From Alligator mississippiensis (lineage: Eukaryota; Chordata; Crocodylia; Alligatoridae), in assembly GCF_030867095.1 (NCBI RefSeq), contig NC_081824.1:351638203-351702202 (forward strand): a stretch of DNA of 64,000 nt, in the 5' to 3' direction. Positions 62,401 to 64,000 of the stretch are shown here, one piece after another. A program made the translations under genes and the position numbers. Under the pieces are notes generated by a model, which worked only from the letters and a program-made list of their open reading frames with translations, was not told the DNA's origin and ran no database searches. Each line of letters starts with the position of its first letter. The stretch's first letter is position 1.

Positions 62401-64000
62401 ATTCAAACTGAGGTTGTGTGTACTTCTGACCCTTCAAATGCCTCCCTCTTTGCAGTCAGTGGGGCTTGCCCATGTAGCATTCCTTTTGGGATCAAGACCT
62501 TAATTTGCTTGCTAGGTCAAGTGAAGGAAAAAAGTATGATGTGAAGTGTAACTTCTAGGAAACCCCCCCCCAACATTACACACTGAAATTGGCTACACTT
62601 CCTCTCTGAAATATTTTGTACTTTTCTTTCTCAAGGCTGGGAGGCTAGCTGGCTGCAGCTACCTGCTTTACTGTAGGAAACTGTTATATTTTCAAAAATT
62701 GCAACTGGACTCTGTTCTTTAAAATGTGTGCCATTTCTGTGGGCTGGATTGCTCTGGGATGATGATGAGCAATTCTGACTTTGTTTTAAAATCTATCTCA
62801 GCAGGAGCTATAGTGAGGGAAGCAGAACTGTGTAAAGGCTCTGAGGTCAAGTTTTAACATTTGGTAGACTCCTGTTGCCTTGCTGCAAAATGAGTTTAGG
62901 GGTATGTGGCCACTCCAAGTGATGCGCTTGGTTTTCTCATTGAAAGCCTAAGGACATATGTTGTCATGAGAACAGTGACATTGAGGAGTAATGAGTGTAT
63001 GCTGAGCTGCAGGGCTGCTCTCCCCTTGTACTAGTGACCAATGTCAAAGTATTATCTGGGCTTCCTGCATTTGTGTGTAAGGCTGGGTAGGTTTTCAGAA
63101 TCCATGGTCTTGCTAGCAGGAGACCAGCTGCAAAAGGCTGAATAGTTTTAGAATAAACCTTTAAGGAAAAAGCATTACATTAGTTGCACTTAATCCAAAT
63201 AATCTTCCAACTTGGGCAGTATGAATACAGGGGCATTCATAGGTTCATCCATATATAGGTGCCTCCTGGCCTAAGTGGGACTAGTCTCTGAAACCCAGGT
63301 AATATAGATGTGTATCTATAGTGTTTCTCCAGCTGAAACTGGTGGGTATGAGAGCTGCTTTTTTGCTTAGCCTAAATGAAGAAGTGGTTAATTGCCCTTT
63401 TGATTAATAAAATCTAAAGCAAATAGAGGCCACTGCCCAAAATGCAGATCTTCATGGCAAACTGTAACAGAAACTGTCATGGGGGGTGGTTCCAGGTACT
63501 GATATAGCAAATATGGAGACTGACCTGAGTTAGTGGAGTTGTGTATGTCTGTGCGTTTTGAGCAATAGGGAAAAAAACACCAAAAAGCAGGAGCAAAAGA
63601 GCCAGTGCCACAGTTGGCCCAAGCTCTGGGAATGTCAACCCACTAGAAAGCTGAGAGACAATACTTCTAAACTAAGTACTGACTACATACTCATAACTTG
63701 AAGAAGATCTTGATCCACTGGAACAATGCACGCATGTAGGAAAGGACTCCTGAAGAAGTTACAATTTTCCAAAGAAAAGAACCTGACATTTGAATTGAAT
63801 AACTGAAAAATAATTGGCTAAGTATACCAAGTGCTACCCACATACATAGTGTTCCCTCAGGATGTCCCAACTGGAAAGCTTGTAGTTTTAAATGTGTAAT
63901 ATTTAAGTGTTGGGAGGAGGAAACGGGTGTGATAGGAACAGATACATTCGGAGGGGGAGATGTTTTGCAGCTGTCATACTTTATAAAACAACAGTTGGAT
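56437..64000 (+). other. GRTP1: GRTP1 intron 2 (incomplete)
   Basis: At least 7.5 kb with no recognised exon. It holds a hAT-like element (59518-59723), a GC-richer stretch at 57040-57670, a C run at 58373-58382 and an A run at 61519-61531. Otherwise it is ordinary AT-rich intron. The intron continues past the window. Confidence 0.7.
59511..59731. mobile_element. hAT-like MITE, about 206 bp, in GRTP1 intron 2
   Basis: Start TAGGGGTTGGCAATGTTTTT (59518) and inverted end CAGGGGTAGGCAACCCCTGG (to 59723). Flanks (A)GTTAGCA and (C)GTTAGCA (59511-59517; 59725-59731) match over 7 bases, consistent with an 8-bp duplication. Confidence 0.83.

Noticed and set aside
56437-64000. GRTP1 exon 3 (start of TBC domain)
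   Set aside because: I searched by eye for a V-K-R-Y type start after an acceptor in the right phase and saw none; it is probably beyond 64000.

Overview
The window looks like nuclear DNA of a large-genome reptile, most likely a crocodilian, with a turtle as the main alternative. Evidence: two multi-exon vertebrate genes, canonical GT-AG splice sites, a CR1 LINE with a readable reverse transcriptase, CR1 3' tails, several short hAT-type DNA transposons with 8-bp target duplications, and long repeat-rich introns. Birds usually carry far fewer DNA transposons and shorter introns. There are no operons, CRISPR arrays or bacterial genes.

Layout. Positions 1-2375 are the end of an ADPRHL1 intron. 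Positions 2376-2533 are the last ADP-ribosylhydrolase-fold exon of ADPRHL1, which can end the short protein at TAA 2531-2533. A splice donor overlaps that stop (GT at 2530-2531). It joins in frame, across an 8.9-kb intron, to a very large terminal exon (coding 11394-15411) that adds about 1,340 residues ending in a lysine/glutamate-rich repeat array. Positions 15412-53040 are intergenic: I see no host gene, only transposon relics, tandem repeats and GC-rich blocks. A CpG island at about 53040-53640 holds the promoter and first coding exon of GRTP1 (53419-53468). Its second coding exon is 56285-56436, and the rest lies beyond the window. ADPRHL1 followed by GRTP1 on the same strand matches the adjacent, co-oriented pair on human chromosome 13q34.

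The two genes are not known to act in one pathway. ADPRHL1 is a heart-enriched pseudo-ADP-ribosylhydrolase; GRTP1 is a TBC-domain (Rab-GAP type) protein.

Mobile DNA makes up most of the rest: a 5'-truncated CR1 (43846-45172), other LINE tails, a 392-bp retroposed palindromic element with a perfect 15-bp target duplication (5323-5714) and its relatives, at least five hAT-like elements with near-perfect 8-bp duplications, inverted-repeat elements with GC-rich interiors, and a roughly 110-bp AT-rich repeat family present several times. I found no convincing new molecular system. The items most worth a second look are the stop-overlapping donor, the repeat-bearing terminal exon of ADPRHL1, and the GC-rich interiors of the inverted-repeat elements.
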